From positions 40,284,544-40,348,543 of the forward strand of contig NC_088101.1 of assembly GCF_036370855.1 (NCBI RefSeq): a DNA stretch of 64,000 nt, given 5' to 3'. Under the pieces are notes generated by a model. It did no database searches. It was not told the origin of the DNA and saw nothing but the letters and a program-made list of their open reading frames with translations. Of this stretch, positions 49,101 to 62,062 are shown in pieces. Made by a program: the position numbers and the translations under genes. The stretch comes from Dromaius novaehollandiae. Its lineage: Eukaryota; Chordata; Aves; Casuariiformes; Dromaiidae. Numbering within the stretch: the first letter of the stretch is position 1; every line of letters begins with the position of its first letter.

Positions 49101-52100
49101 TTCGAAGCGTAGAAACTCAGATTAGGAGCTTGGATAAATAGTCTGATTTTTTTCAGGGGCATGGAGTTTCATAGCTCCTGTTGAAACTACTTGAATTGTG
49201 CGTGGTCAGCATTCTTCAAAAAGAAGCTATTTATTTACATATATAAAGTAGGCCAGGGTGCTTTCGGGTTTGACTGTCTCACTATAGTTGTTAATTAAGT
49301 CAGATGGACCAAAGTTAACGTCTCAGAAATGATTTGTGATTTTAGAGTGCTTCAGCTTTTGAAGAGCAAACCTGAGTTATGCAGGCAGTTTAAGTTTGTG
49401 GAGGGCTTGGCAACTATAGGATAAATAATTTTTTTTTAAAAAAGTGAATTTGGCTGAAAAGTTTTGAGGTTTAAAAATTAAAAATAGCATGAAATGCTTT
49501 GTGTGCCTTTTGGGACTTGTGTTTTTATTTCATATGCTCACGGGCTAGAAGCCTTCTTTAAAAAGAAATGAAATACAAGATTTTCTCGTAATCCCAGAAT
49601 TCCTGGTAGTTCAAGATAAAACATTAAGAATGCCAAGGCCTTGAAGAGAATCATAAGCATTTATTTTGTTAGGTGAGTGACACTTTTGATTTGTTTTGGT
49701 AAGAACTAAAAAAATAGTAAATGTGTGATGGTTTTAACAGTCATCTTCTGACTGACCTCTTGAAAGAGTTGAATTATAAAGAAGCTAAAGAAGATGAAAC
49801 AAAGGCTTTATTTCAGAACAGTTATCATCCTCTTAGGTGCTTGGAGCTCTCTTTCTGAAATAATGCAAAATGAACAGGCAGTTATTTCATTATAAGAAGA
49901 AAAAAAGGAAAATGAAGATAGCTCTTCAGCTTGCCAGGACATTCAAGATTTACTGGCACTGATGGAGATGCTTCAGAGGAAAATGTTTGATGTGCATTTT
50001 GGACTAGTGGGTCCAGTATGTTCATCCAAAACAAATAACTTTGATGTTTCTCAGCCCAGCTAAAACAAGACTTTTTTTTTTGCGTGTGTCACCAAGAATT
50101 GCAGGTTCAGTTTAGGCCGCGTGGATGTCTAAGTACCTGATGTGCCTGCCCAGCTCACAGATGACATGCCAGAGTGACCTGCGCGGTGCCCACAGCTGTA
50201 CCTAGCCTACACCTTCTTCTCCCAGAGCTGTGCTTGGGGTCCTTGGGGGTTCATAGCCTTTGATTTTTAAAAGTAACTGGGAAGCCTGGGTTAATGATGT
50301 AGTTCTGAAATGCTGTTCACGCTCTCTGTGAAGCACTGCTTTGCTTTTCTCACAATCTCTGCTCTTATTTTTTTGGTTTAAGCAGTCTGTCTGTCCAAGA
50401 TGTCTAAAAAATACAAGCTCCCACTGGACTTTTTCTACAGAGCTTAGGTTGTTGCTTGAAGTTTGGGTGGCTAAAGGATTTCGAAAGAAGAGGCCTTGGG
50501 AAAAAAATTTCAAATGAGCTGAAGTTGTTGTAAACTCATTTCTTAGCTTAGTACAGATTTCAGTTATTTCAGAGGTTGAAGATGGATTTATGGGAGAGGG
50601 TAATTGCATTCTCTTGTTAAACATGCTTTGTTGTGCTGCTTCTGTTAAAATAGAAACCACACGCATGCATCTGGAGAAGAAAGCGTTTTCTTTTCACTAT
50701 ATTTGTTATACAGCTTCATGCCTAACCCCTTCTCTTTTGTGCTGGGTCTCTTCTTGATTCTTATTGTGATTTTTGTCGTGCTTGGCACTTAACTTGGCCA
50801 TTTTTTCAAGGAGTCTGGATGTTTTTTTGATTGTTTTCTAGTGTGAGGGTAAAGAGGAAAACCTGACTTTTTTTTAAATCCAAGTCCTTATGTTTACATC
50901 CTATTGAGAAATTCAACTTTTTAAGAGTTACAATGTGAGAAACTGCAAGTTTGATTGTTAGAGGTTTGGAGCAGTTACAGTTCTGGCTTTATAATAAATA
51001 AAAAATAAAGCACTTCTGGCTTAGGTAACCATTCTGCAAAGTATTTGTATGAATGGTATTGCTGAATTTCATGGGAGAGGAAAACCAGGCAGACAGATGG
51101 GAGGTTACCCAGAAAGACAGTTTATGGCAGTGGAAAAACTGAGATGAGAACAGGCTGCTTAGGGTTATCAGAAGAGCTAAGCACGAGGGTCTTTGTGGAA
51201 GTGGAAAAGAACGATTGATTTTGAACATTCCTCTACCTCTCTTACCTCTTTCCCTCAGTGCCTTTTTTTAATGGACCCAAATTTCAGCCCACTGGGACTT
51301 GTGTAAGCAATGTTGGCTGTATCCTGTTTTGCCAACTTCAGAAGTAAAAAAAATTTAAAAAAATCCTAGACCTGTCTACCTCCTCCATGACTCTGGCTGT
51401 AAACTGTGGGATGTCTTTTCAGAAAGAGATTCTGTTTTGTTCGTTTCACTAATTTGTGTTGGTTTAGCTCCCCTTTCCTATTTGTGTGTATCTGAAGTGT
51501 GCACCATACATACCAGTGCACACGCATGTTGGCTTTTTGACGGGTACCACCATTTTGGCCTCTCCTGCTTTACGTCGGAGTCTCCCCAGTCTAGGATTTG
51601 GTCCCTGATGTGCAGAGCAGTTCAGAGGAAAGGAGGGAGACCACCCTTCTCCCAGAAGCAGCACCGTGCTTGTAGGAGGCACGCGAGTGAGTTCCTAGGG
51701 AAGAACTGCCAGTCCCCAAGCGTTCAAAAGCGATGAGTCAGTCCTCCCCCTCTTCCCTGAACAATGCAGGGCTAAAAATAGGGGAGACTCTTGCCGTCTA
51801 GGTTTTCAGTCTTTTAAAATTCACATGTCTGACCTTTTCCCAGCTAGACCTTTTTTTCTGTGAAAACAAAACAAACCCATGAAGGCTGAGGTGTTCCTGT
51901 GTCATCACCTGGGGCTTCCAGGAAAGACCACCGGCGGTGGTCGGCTCGGCAGCGCGGGGGCCACGGGGAGCCGCGGCAGCCGTGCTTCCCCGGGTGCAGC
52001 GGCACGCAGAGCGGCTCGCAGCGGGTAACTTGCCTGTGAGCTGTACGTGGTCGTCGCAGGTTAAACGTATCGGGATTTCTGATGGCTTTGCTGCCTCTAG

Positions 52101-55100
52101 GAGAAAAGTTTGCTGGTTGCAAAAATCGTAGTTAAAAATGCTTCTGTTTTTTATGGGGCTGTCTTGATGTTAGAGGCTAGGTGCTGTGTTCCCGAGCTCG
52201 GGAACGGGGTCCCTTCGGCCCGTAGGCAGTAGCAGTTGTCTCCGAAGCTGCAGCACTGCCAGGGGTGGGTCCCTCCTGGAGGGTCCTGCGGGTGAGAGGT
52301 GGGCTAAAACGAAAGGCCGGTTAAAATAGCTGCAGCAGAGCTTGCAGACTGAAAGCTTTAATTTCACATTTCCAATGAGCTTTATCACCTTTTTTAAAGC
52401 TACTCTCCTTTTTCCGGAAGCTGCAGTTTAAGCTGTGTGACTACTACTTGGTGTTTTTACTGCCTTCAGCGTATGGGAAGTCGAGAGAAGAGAGATACTA
52501 GATGACTTGACAACAGCTTTGCGTTAGGTCTGCAGAAGACTGGTTCAGCTGCTGCTGGGATCTGTTTCTATTTCTGTGTTAACTTCCCCTTAATTAACGT
52601 TTTTATTCATTTGTCAAAATAATTTCTTTGCATTAGCCGCAGTCAGAACTATTAAAAGTATTTGGGTTCAGTTGTTTCCGTATGTGTGAATTCTCCTCCT
52701 CTTAGTCGTCTTTTTGTTTATCAGACATGGTCTAGAGGAGTGAACCTAAAAGCCGTCAGTAAATGAGGTTTTTGAATTTCATTTCTCACTTTCAGTTTAC
52801 GTATTAAAAATTATGCTTTCCTATATAATACAGCTGTGCTTTCTTATACCAAAACCTCATTCAGTGCATTTGTTAATATTCCTACCTCACATTGAACATA
52901 TGAAGTGCCAAAATGCCAAACATAAATGTCAAATTTTGGGTTTTTTCACTGTATTGTTATACTCAAAAATAAAACATAATACCACCTAAGCAGAATCACA
53001 CCAAAGGGACCTCTTGCTTGTCAAAGAATCCAGTCCCTTTTACCTGCTGCTTCCAAAAAACCCCCCCAACTGCAAAGAAAAAAAAAAAACAATAAAACCT
53101 CTGCTCCCCTGCCGCCCCCCCAAAAAACTTTCTTTTTCTTCATCTGCTGTCAGCAAAGGGTACAAGAAAGGCGGATGAAGAAAGGTCACCAAGTAGCAAG
53201 CATGCTTTTTCTCAGCTGCAGACGTCGCTGTATGAATCATCGGATAACCTGCACCCTGATCTCAGATAGTCGGTGTAAGTAAAGAAATAAGGCTATGAGG
53301 AGGATTCAAAGCAGCTAATGGAGAAAAAGGGATCCTGGGATAAACTTCCCTTCAGTCACCTGCCCTTCTGCTTAGATGCAGCAGTTTATTCTGCAGATTA
53401 CCAGGCTTTTTGTATAGTCTGCAGGATAATTGACTTGGTTTTTCACTAAAAAAGAGAATATATTCAGAGAAAACAAGGTCTTTTGCTTGGATTTTTAGTG
53501 GAAATACCTTTTTTGTGCTTGTGGCCAGTTAAGTGTGAATAATACTGCTATGAAGAAAGTCCTGTTTCCCCCCCTCCCCAGACTTTGGGAAAAGGCTCTT
53601 GCTTTATTTGGAACAAAGGCTTGTTTGTAGTGTACATTACACACAAATATTAGTTCTGTGGGCTAAAGAAACATTCTGGTGCACAAATCGTACTCAGCGT
53701 TTACCTATTTTACTAATTGCATCGAGGAAGGGGTGCGGGAGCGTGCAGAGCGGCGCTGCCAGCACGTGCGTCCCGAGCCGCCGGTAGCCACGTCCCCTTC
53801 GGTCAGGCCCACAGCAGCGGGGCGCGAGGAGTTCTGCCCTGGAAGGGGAAACCTTGGGGAGCTCTGGAAGATCTCCGTGTGCCCGTAATAGCCTTTTCCC
53901 TACGAATGCACACCTCAGACTTCTTAGGGGATGGCTTATGATGGCTTAAGACTTTACAGCTCATGCGCCTTAAAAAGAAAGAAAGAAACAAACAAAAAAC
54001 CGCCAAAGAAACCCAGACTGGTGTCCTAGGGTCACACATTTTTCTGTTTGCGTAGGTGAAGGGGGGTTCTTGCATTGCTCTGCTCTGGAGAGTTTCTCTT
54101 CCCCCTTCTTTTCCCCCCTTCTTAACCCACCTGCTCCTGTCCCCCTTTTTGTGTGCTCCACATCTGCCTTTCTCCATTGCAGGCGTCCCTGATGCTGGGA
54201 GCTGTGTGTTGTGTATTTGCCCCTCTCCGTGTGCCGGATGCTTTCTGGGAATCTGGACGATGAACCTCCTTGTGCAGGAGTTGTGCATCTCAGGGTTCAT
54301 CCCCTCCTTCCCCAAAGAGGGTCCCCTCAGCTTTCCTTTGCCCTGGATGCCCTGTGGGACGGTGTCCATCTCCCTCCTCCTCCCGTCCCTTGCTTGCCTC
54401 CTCACCCTTTCAGCTGCTGCTTCTCTTTCTCTCTGGAGATGGATGATTCAGGGTGTCAGCAGGTGAAACTGTATAGGGAGGATGGGCTAGCTGGGAGGAA
54501 TGGCAATTGAATTGTTGGGCTGGAGAGTGATAATGGGGCAAACTAGTTCTTTGATACAGAGACAATTGCAAACCTACTGAAGCTCTTTAGTATTCAAAGT
54601 AGTTGCCAGGAACGCCCTTCCGCTCTTCCATTTCTTTCTTCTGTTTCCCTCCAGTTCTGTTCGCTCATGCCTAAAATTGTTCTCTGAAATTTTAGAATTG
54701 AGCTGCAGTGTCACAAGTTACATTTCTGAAGCTGGTGTTCAACTAGTCAGTGTGCAAAACAGAGAAATGCAATTGAGTGTGGAGCCTGGCTTTGTTAAAC
54801 CAAGTGCTTAATGTGGTGTTACCTAATTTGAAAAACGTATTGAAGAGCATAGAGTTGCTGGAAACCAAGCTTTTTGCGTTATGAAGAGGGCTGCTTTTCC
54901 ATATTTGTTGTTTCGAGACTTACATTCTTAGGCTGATATTTGCATCTTTCCCAAGCATTCCCACGAAAGGTCCTGTGAACTTTTTTGGGCATGTGCTCTG
55001 CAGGCAGACGAGAAATTTTTGGCATAATCTGAGGTGACTCTGTAAGCGAGACGAGGTTCTGAAAAAACAGAAAATAAATTTTTTATTTAAAAAGTGACTT

Positions 55101-57709
55101 CCACTTTTAATTGTCTTTGAAATTTATTTCTACACTACACTTCTAATGTAGATGGGTCTGTCCCTATCTCCTTACAGTGGTGGGCTTTAAAATACAAGCT
55201 GGTTGTTTGGGTGCATTGGTCAGAATGGCCCTGCCCATTCCTGCTGTTCCAACCCGTTGTCTTCTCCTTTGGGGGAGAAAAATTGAAATGAGAAAAGTGG
55301 CAGATTTCCCTTTCCACTAGTCCTGCTGTTGAATAAACTCCCCTGGAATTAGGTTTTGGCACCGCTTCTGGGCTGCTGATAAGCGGTGCAGACGCCCTGG
55401 AGCTGGCCGCTGGGCCGGGCTGCGAGCACGGCGCCGCAGGAATGCGGCTGCTCTGCTTTTGGGGCCAGGCCGGGGCTCGGAGCAGTTTGGCAGCGTTTGC
55501 TGGGTGCAGAGTCAGAGGCGACCGTCTCGTAACCGCGGTGCCGGCGTCGGGGCTGCTGGGGAGCAGGGTGCGGGGATGCTCGGTAGCTCTGCGCGGGAGC
55601 AGCGCTCTTCCGTGAGAAGAGGAGGTGCTCTGCCCGCTGGGAGCTGAGCTGTTTCCTGCAGAGCCGACACGAGTTGGAGGCGAGATTGGGTCCAGTAGTG
55701 CTCCCGGCTTTCCTGAAAGAAATTGCCTCCATGTAATTCTGCAGGAGGCATCTCGGAGCCTGCAAAGTGCCTTAGCTGTGGCTTAGCTTGGGCTGTCCTG
55801 GCTCCAGGCTGCCTTCTCCAGAAGGAATGGGATGTTGGCACTGGGATCCCTGCTGCGAGGCTCGCAGGGCTTTTCCCGTTCTCTGAATAGTGCAAAGTCG
55901 ACTGTGATTGTTGATCGAATGGCAATATAGTGCATTTTTAAGAACTAGTGCCACAGCAGGTCCTTGTCCTCCCTACATCAGTGAAATGGAGTCTCCTGCA
56001 GCTACAGCTGCATTTCCACCCAACATGTTGGGTACCTATTGCAGAAAGCGAGGGTTGAGAGGAGAAGTGCTGGTGCTGCCAGAAGTCCCCGTGGGAGAAA
56101 TGAGCTTGGAGTGCTGCTGCCAAATAAAAGAACTGGCACAGAGGAGCACTCAGCTTCTTGCCCTGCTTAGCAAAGGTTTTTCAGGTGAGAAAATATATTT
56201 CAGCAGTGCCTGTTAGGGTAGTAGAAACTTGAGGAAAGCGGTGATGGGGTTCAAGGTGATACAGTAGTTCTTCAGCTGCTGCCTGAACTTTTATTCTGTA
56301 TATTTTTTTTATTCTGTATGTGTGTATATAATAGAAGGATTTAAGAACCCTTAAGAAATGCGCCTTCCCCAAAATGTCTGGGCCTTTTACTACAGCAGTA
56401 ATTTTGATTTAACTGTGTTTACAACAGTAATGCTCAGACTTTCTTGCTGGGTACCTCTCTGAGGATGGCTTTTTTAAGCGGCTCCCCAGACATGCTACCT
56501 GGATATATTCCATCCCTCCTGCTACAGTGGGAGGAGAGCTTACTTCCAAGTATGAGAAATGTTGTCATGGAAGTTGTGGGTTTTCATAATAACCATACTG
56601 ATTTTTTTACTTATTGGTAATAAATTATGATGTCTCTATTGGTTTGGAATGTAACAGCAGAATTATGTAGGTACTTTAATATATAAAAGATGTGATGTTA
56701 GAGAACTGCATTTCTAAATTGGGGACCAATTAACTGCACTACCACATGTTATGCAAAGCAACTGGATAGCTAATGTGACCGCAATCCTTCCCTCCCTCCC
56801 CAGACTTACCCTTGCTAGGATGCTCATTAGCATCATCCAGTAAAGATGAAACCGGTTCTGGCTATGGAGCTCAGACTGCTGCTGGGGAGGATTTTGGCAG
56901 CAGAGTTAGCACAGGGTATGTGCTGCAATGAGCAAGTGCTGGGCTTGTATTTTCCTGCTATGGTGGTTTAGACTTGTGAAGAACAAGTTTTAACTGAGAA
57001 AGTGGTAAAGATATCCTGGGATTTCTGTCTACACTACAGGGCATCGACTCATGTTGAAATAAGCTAAAAATGTGCTACAAGTGATGGGAACTTTATTGCA
57101 GATTTTCCTAGGGCAAAGGAGAGAGGATGATGTGTATGTTCCCATATTATTTCTTACTCTTTTTTGCATATAAGAAATGAGTTGGCTTTTGTGTTAAACC
57201 GTAGTTAGGCAAGCACTGCTTTTGGTGTCAGCATTTGCACAAGCTGTCTTTATTCCCGCACCCGCGTGCCGCTCAGGTGTGCCAGGCCCACTGCTCGTGT
57301 GGGTGTCGGATGGGCTGGACTGGGGAGCCGATTCATACTGGCACAGCTCTTTTCCCCCAGAACCTTTTAAATTGTTTCCCCACTGTTGTTCACGGCACGG
57401 CCGCAGGAGCAACTGTGCCAGTATGACTGAGGGTGTATCAGCAAAGAAGGACGATCGTTCAAGCATTTCTAGCACGAAATACTCATCAAACTACACTTTA
57501 TTAGCATGAGCTTTCCAGCATGTGCTGCTGTACAGAAAACATCTTAGAGGGTCAGTCGTTTGGCAGAAAGAGGAATGTATAAAAAGGCTTGGAAGTCAAG
57601 TGTGTTTGGAATATAAAGAGCAAAATAAAAAGATGAGCTACAAGTTGTGGCTGTGTATAGCATGACATCCACTAAATATTAATTGTGGCTTGCTTTCCCT
57701 TTTTTTCAG

Positions 57710-57781
57710 CTTCTCAACAAAGATGCCTCCAAACGGGAAGGCCTTACATTTTCACCCTTCAGTTCTGCATTTTGGAATGCA
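57710..57781 (+). CDS. TMEM131L: TMEM131L coding exon 4
   Basis: This 72-bp exon, between TTTTTTTCAG and GTGAGT, completes Ser-80. It encodes FSTKMPPNGKALHFHPSVLH then FGM (residues 81-103) and leaves CA of Gln-104. Human TMEM131L, from memory, has FSGKGLHFQPSVLDFGIQ for the second half. LHFHPSVLHFG opens the first PapD-like/ASH-type Ig fold; the pattern 'L.F.P..L.FG' is typical of that family. The donor lies inside the reading GCA|GTGAGT, which alone gives the correct phase with exon 5. Confidence 0.93.
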
Positions 57782-58738
57782 GTGAGTATCTTACGTTATT
57801 GGTCTTTCAATTAATAACGAAGTGGGGAGGAACAGCTATACTGGGCTGCATTTGGGTGAAGAGCGTTAGCTCACATCGTTCTGTCCTCTGACAAAACGAG
57901 AAATAGGACTTGCCACAGAGTTGTGCAGTACTTCGAAGTAAGGTGAAAATCAACTTTGTTCTGTAGAAAAGGAAAAGGGAATTGGGAGCCATAACAGCTT
58001 CTGGGTAGATACTGAACCGAACAGTCCTTTTAGCTGAATCTGCGTAGATGAAAAGTCGGTCCTCCGTGATGGCTGTCCATTTCTTGGTTAGTTGCTTTAT
58101 AGATGAGAGGGAGCTTGTTACTTCCTTTAATTTCTTCTGAAAATAAAATCCCCCAAACCTCCAGACAGATATACTGGTAGAATACTTAAGATTTTTGAGA
58201 TCTCCTCTAACAACACTTTTCAAATTATTTTTTAATGATAATCAGTCTTTGTTCCATCAATAACCAGAAAGGAAATGTGGACCCTTGTGAGTTAAAGGAA
58301 TGTTCCCATGTATAAGAATGAACATATAATGAACGTATAAGCTGCCGTTTTTTAGGATCTATTAGCTAAAATGTAAGCCTTTGAGAATCATTGCTTTAAC
58401 TGACCAAACAAGACTTTGCTTATCTGAACTTTTTTCATCAAGAAATTGTGCCTAGTAAGGTTTGTGTGTGGTTGTTTTATTTATTTATTTATCTTTTTCC
58501 TTTCTTCTTTTCATAAAGTCCTAGTGACCGAAGTGGGTTTTGGCTAGGTGCAACTCTTACATCCCTATGTTTCTTAATTGCCTTTATATGCTAAAGGGCA
58601 AATTTTGTGTGGTATGTTTCTAAAGAATAGTTGCAACTGGCAAATTGTTGCATATCAGCGTGTTTTAGTGTGATTTGTGTTTCTTGCTTTTTGTACATTG
58701 CCTGGGCTTATAAATAATTTCTCTTTTTTCCCCTCTAG
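57782..58738 (+). other. TMEM131L: TMEM131L intron 4
   Basis: This 957-bp AT-rich intron, GTGAGT to CTCTAG, has a TTTA microsatellite at about 58475-58491. Nothing else is seen. Confidence 0.92.
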
Positions 58739-58862
58739 ATTACTGGGGCTACCCAGAGCTAAAATGCTGCATGCCTACAACCCTAGTAGAGATAGAGAAG
58801 TTGTAGTGAATTCAGTGTTTACAGCTACTAGACAGTTTCATGTGTCTCCTGTTCATAGCAGG
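58739..58862 (+). CDS. TMEM131L: TMEM131L coding exon 5
   Basis: This 124-bp exon lies between CCCCTCTAG and GTGAGT. After completing Gln-104 it encodes [20 protein letters not shown], then [20 protein letters not shown] and R (residues 105-145). The human [18 protein letters not shown] core, from memory, is almost unchanged. It forms the middle strands of the first PapD-like luminal domain. The 3' junction AGG|GTGAGT leaves phase 0, as the next exon needs. The open frame continues into the intron, but the splice site and homology end the exon here. Confidence 0.96.
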
Positions 58863-59943
58863 GTGAGTGTTGATGTACTTTTGGAAACTATGCAATGGCC
58901 AAGTGCCAAACTTTCATGCTTGCTTTGGCCTAAAGTTTTCATTCTGTGTTCTCTCTTCTTGCTTTTTCTTAGGACCTCCAACTTTTTCTTCTTTCTGTTT
59001 TTGCTAGTGCTTTTTTGCTCACTTTTACTTAGACAGGTGAGGGAGAAGACATCCAAATTGTACAGTAAGAAATGTGTTTTACAGTAATTCAGAAAGAAAA
59101 GAATTCTTCAATGTTAAATTGGCTGTTTAAATCTTTCTCTTATATGCAGCATTATGCAGTCATTCACAGGCGTGTGGGTGTTTACAGCCTTGAATTTTCA
59201 GTCTTTTCAACGGTCTTGCATATTCCTCATAAAAAAAGTTACAGTAAAATGTTTTTATGCATTTTGTATTGCAGTTATGAACGATTGCTGTATTATCTAA
59301 GACCATTGTTTTAATTCTGATTTTTTATGAAGTATAACAATGAAATGCATGTTAAGAATGAGTCGCTGTCATCTCTGTTTGATGAAGCCCAGCCTTCACC
59401 CTCTGCTGATGTGCAAAGGGTTTTTTATATGCTTTTATCTGATTTGTATTTTTACCATGGCTAAATGGGTATTACTGTGCAGAAATAAACTTGATCATGT
59501 TTACTGGTTTAGACAGACCTATTTGGTTACTAATTGTTTTGCCCAAGTTTGTCTTTGACTCATTTGACTACATGTGACAGAGGTGATTGATTCACTTCGT
59601 TGTAGGCATCTATATGCAGAGAAGTGTTTTATTGGATGTAGGGGCTGTTGATGTTGTACAGTGAACTTTTTGTGTAAAAAGGAGTCTTGACTGACTAGGC
59701 CTAAGCTAGCCTAGAAACTCCAGATGTAATACAGCAATGCGCTGAGTGCTCTCAGTTCTTCTCTACATTGCGAGTTGAAAATTATGGGCAGGTGAAACTT
59801 TTCAGGACTGAGGGACTCGCTGACTACCGGTGTGATCTATAGATGCAGATATACATGTGGAAATGTCTGTTGAGCCATGCTACTGAATAATAGGCATCAT
59901 GAATAACTGCACTGAACAGCAAGCTTCTGTGTGGTCTCCATAG
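58863..59943 (+). other. TMEM131L: TMEM131L intron 5
   Basis: This 1,081-bp phase-0 intron runs from GTGAGT to CCATAG. It is AT-rich with no other feature seen. Confidence 0.93.
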
Positions 59944-60060
59944 GTGATTCCAGCGATGGGAAAAATTTCTTTCAGAGTGGTCTTTCTGCCAACAGAAGAA
60001 GGCAATATTGAAAGTTCATTATTTATAAATACCTCATCTCATGGAGTACTTTCATATCAG
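59944..60060 (+). CDS. TMEM131L: TMEM131L coding exon 6
   Basis: This 117-bp phase-0 exon encodes 39 residues (146-184), beginning [20 protein letters not shown] and ending in [14 protein letters not shown]. The human protein, from memory, reads [20 protein letters not shown] and then LFINTSSYGVLSY. F.V.F.P.EEG followed by a serine-rich strand is the classic end of an ASH/PapD-like Ig fold. An N-glycosylation sequon NTS falls at Asn-174, consistent with a luminal position. The donor is CAG|GTAACT. Confidence 0.97.
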
Positions 60061-61951
60061 GTAACTTCTCTTAATTTGACTGAGTTTTGAATTTTACTTG
60101 TGTCTTAAAAAGTGATTCTCATACATTCTGAATTTAAGAACTTTGAACTTTGAACAAAATTTATTGCATTCCCAATACAAATCAGGTAAATGATTTTTTT
60201 GATCTCCTTAATCTCTTTATCCATCATATATGTATATGATTAAAGTTACTACTGTTAGTGCGCTTATTTGCAATAGTAAAAATAAGTGTATTTGTATGTG
60301 TGTACTTGCAAGATCGTGGTCTTGTCGTCACTAATAGTTGATTCCTTATCATACTGGAGCCTAGAATGTGCTGTGCTGGAATGTAGTTGTCATGGAAAAC
60401 ATTTAGGAAATTTTTTAGATTCTCTTCAGCCACTGTTCAGCAGGTTTAGGTCCTTAAAATACGAAAGTAGAAGAAATAGTTCATCCATTGAAGCCCTCTC
60501 TTGTCCAATTAACTGGGGAATATGAGGAAATTTTAAGGGTTTTTTGTTACTTATAAGGGGTATTATGTATTTTAAATTCTTTACCTTTATTAATTTAATT
60601 TGTTAAAGAAAAATTAAATTCATTCATTTAAAAACAGCGCCAGCTTTAATTCACCGTCCAGCTGTTCCATCCCCACACTTGCATACTGTGCTGGAAAATA
60701 AAGCTCTTTTAAAATAGATAGCATAGATCAATTCAGTCAAAATGCAGGTGTTAGAATGCAGGTATTGCTGTTGTCTGGCACTTGTTAGGGGTAAGCCCCA
60801 ATTTGGTGGGAACCTTTCAGCAAAGATGAAGGAACAGTACATTATAGAGTGATAAACCTTTTTTCTTTTGTGTCTATCCTCTCTCTTTGCATTCGCTCCT
60901 GACACCTTGTTTTATTCCTCAGTCAGCTCAACCAGGGCCTTTTGTGACCAAGTTGCAGGGAAGCAGTTGTCAGTGTCACCAAAATATCAATTTGTCTCCT
61001 GTTGGACTGCCGCTAAAATCAGTAACGTACCTGTTTTCATGGACAGTTTCACCAGCCATCTATAATAGAGAAAGAAAACAACTGTCCGTGCTTTCAACTT
61101 ACTTTAGGTTCACAGTGTCAAAACTGGGCATAACTTTAGTGGTTGATGCACAGTTACAGTGTTCTTGAGAGCACAAAAGCCTTGAAATGTTTTTGATGTT
61201 TCTAATGCATTTATGTGTCTAAGAGTATATATGCAAGATTCATCCAGATGGAGAGGAGGTACCATCATAGTAAAATGTATTTTGTAAATGTCTCCTTAAA
61301 AATAAACAAACAAACAAACAAAACATATTCCCTTTGTTCTGATTTTTCTATTCGTAGTCCACGATCTTCAATGAACATAGAATACATTGTATTCTCCTCT
61401 AATTATAAATGTGTTTTTTTTCCTATCTAAAAATAATTTAAGATTTCTTTGCATGCCAATAAGTGAAAACCCCAAGGGGTTTTCCTTTTGAAGGAAAAAA
61501 AAATCATTGGAGGTTCTCTAGCATCTTGTTGTCATAAACTGCTCTTGGTAGTTTGAATGTAGTTAAAAAAAAAAATTAAGGAAAATTCAGATTAAGGTTA
61601 AATTAAGGATTATTGCCAAATTCCAGATATATTTCTTATATCCAGATATTTATATTGTAATTACCTGAAGAATAGTAAGAGACTTTTGATATTTTCTGTT
61701 TTGAGATAACCTGATGCTCTGCTGATGAGCATTTTTCTTTTGTAATAGTGCCTGACATTAAAGTGCCATTTATGTGTATAATTTGTTTCCACCATGGAAA
61801 TTCCTTTTTTTAAAGTATCTTAGTTTTAAAGGAATGCAATATAGCCAGTAGCCAGTCTGTTTCTTGGGGTTCTTATTAGCAAAACGGCTTTGTATGTTAT
61901 TGTAATAAATAAAATACTAGATGTTGGTATAATGAATTTTTTATACCACAG
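60061..61951 (+). other. TMEM131L: TMEM131L intron 6
   Basis: This 1,891-bp phase-0 intron runs from GTAACT to ACCACAG. It holds an (AAAC)n microsatellite at about 61304-61324 and a pair of overlapping perfect inverted repeats at 61465-61497. No gene is seen. Confidence 0.92.
61304..61324. repeat. (AAAC)n microsatellite
   Basis: About five AAAC units lie in intron 6. Confidence 0.92.
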
Positions 61952-62062
61952 GTTTTTGGAACGGGAACTTTGAAGTCTTCTCCAGAAGAATCTAGAGGGC
62001 AGCTAGCAAATGCCTATTTACTGCTTCCACACATTCAAAACATCCAGGCTTCGCAAACACTG
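61952..62062 (+). CDS. TMEM131L: TMEM131L coding exon 7
   Basis: This 111-bp phase-0 exon encodes 37 residues (185-221), beginning VFGTGTLKSSPEESRGQLAN and continuing AYLLLPHIQNIQASQTL. The human counterpart, from memory, starts VSGIGT and contains LPNAYFLLPKVQSIQLSQ. The first residues close the first Ig-like domain ('V.G.G'). NAYLLLP starts the next block. The donor is CTG|GTACAG, a usable but weaker site than its neighbours. No later exon was found before position 64000, so the gene continues outside the window. Confidence 0.92.

Larger units (their letters stand above)
29271..57709 (+). other. TMEM131L: TMEM131L intron 3 (28.4 kb)
   Basis: This very long phase-2 intron runs from GTAAGC to TTTTTTTCAG. 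No coding exon with family similarity was recognised on either strand. The longest open frame is 200 codons on the minus strand (53803-54405) and is not recognised. The intron carries several isolated CpG-dense patches (about 35930-36340, 41580-41770, 42590-42870, 46000-46160, 51930-52060, 52190-52320, 53725-53860 and 55370-55660). It also holds long poly-T runs and a MIR-like fragment. Length and patches would allow internal regulatory elements or an unrecognised non-coding RNA. Confidence 0.8.
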
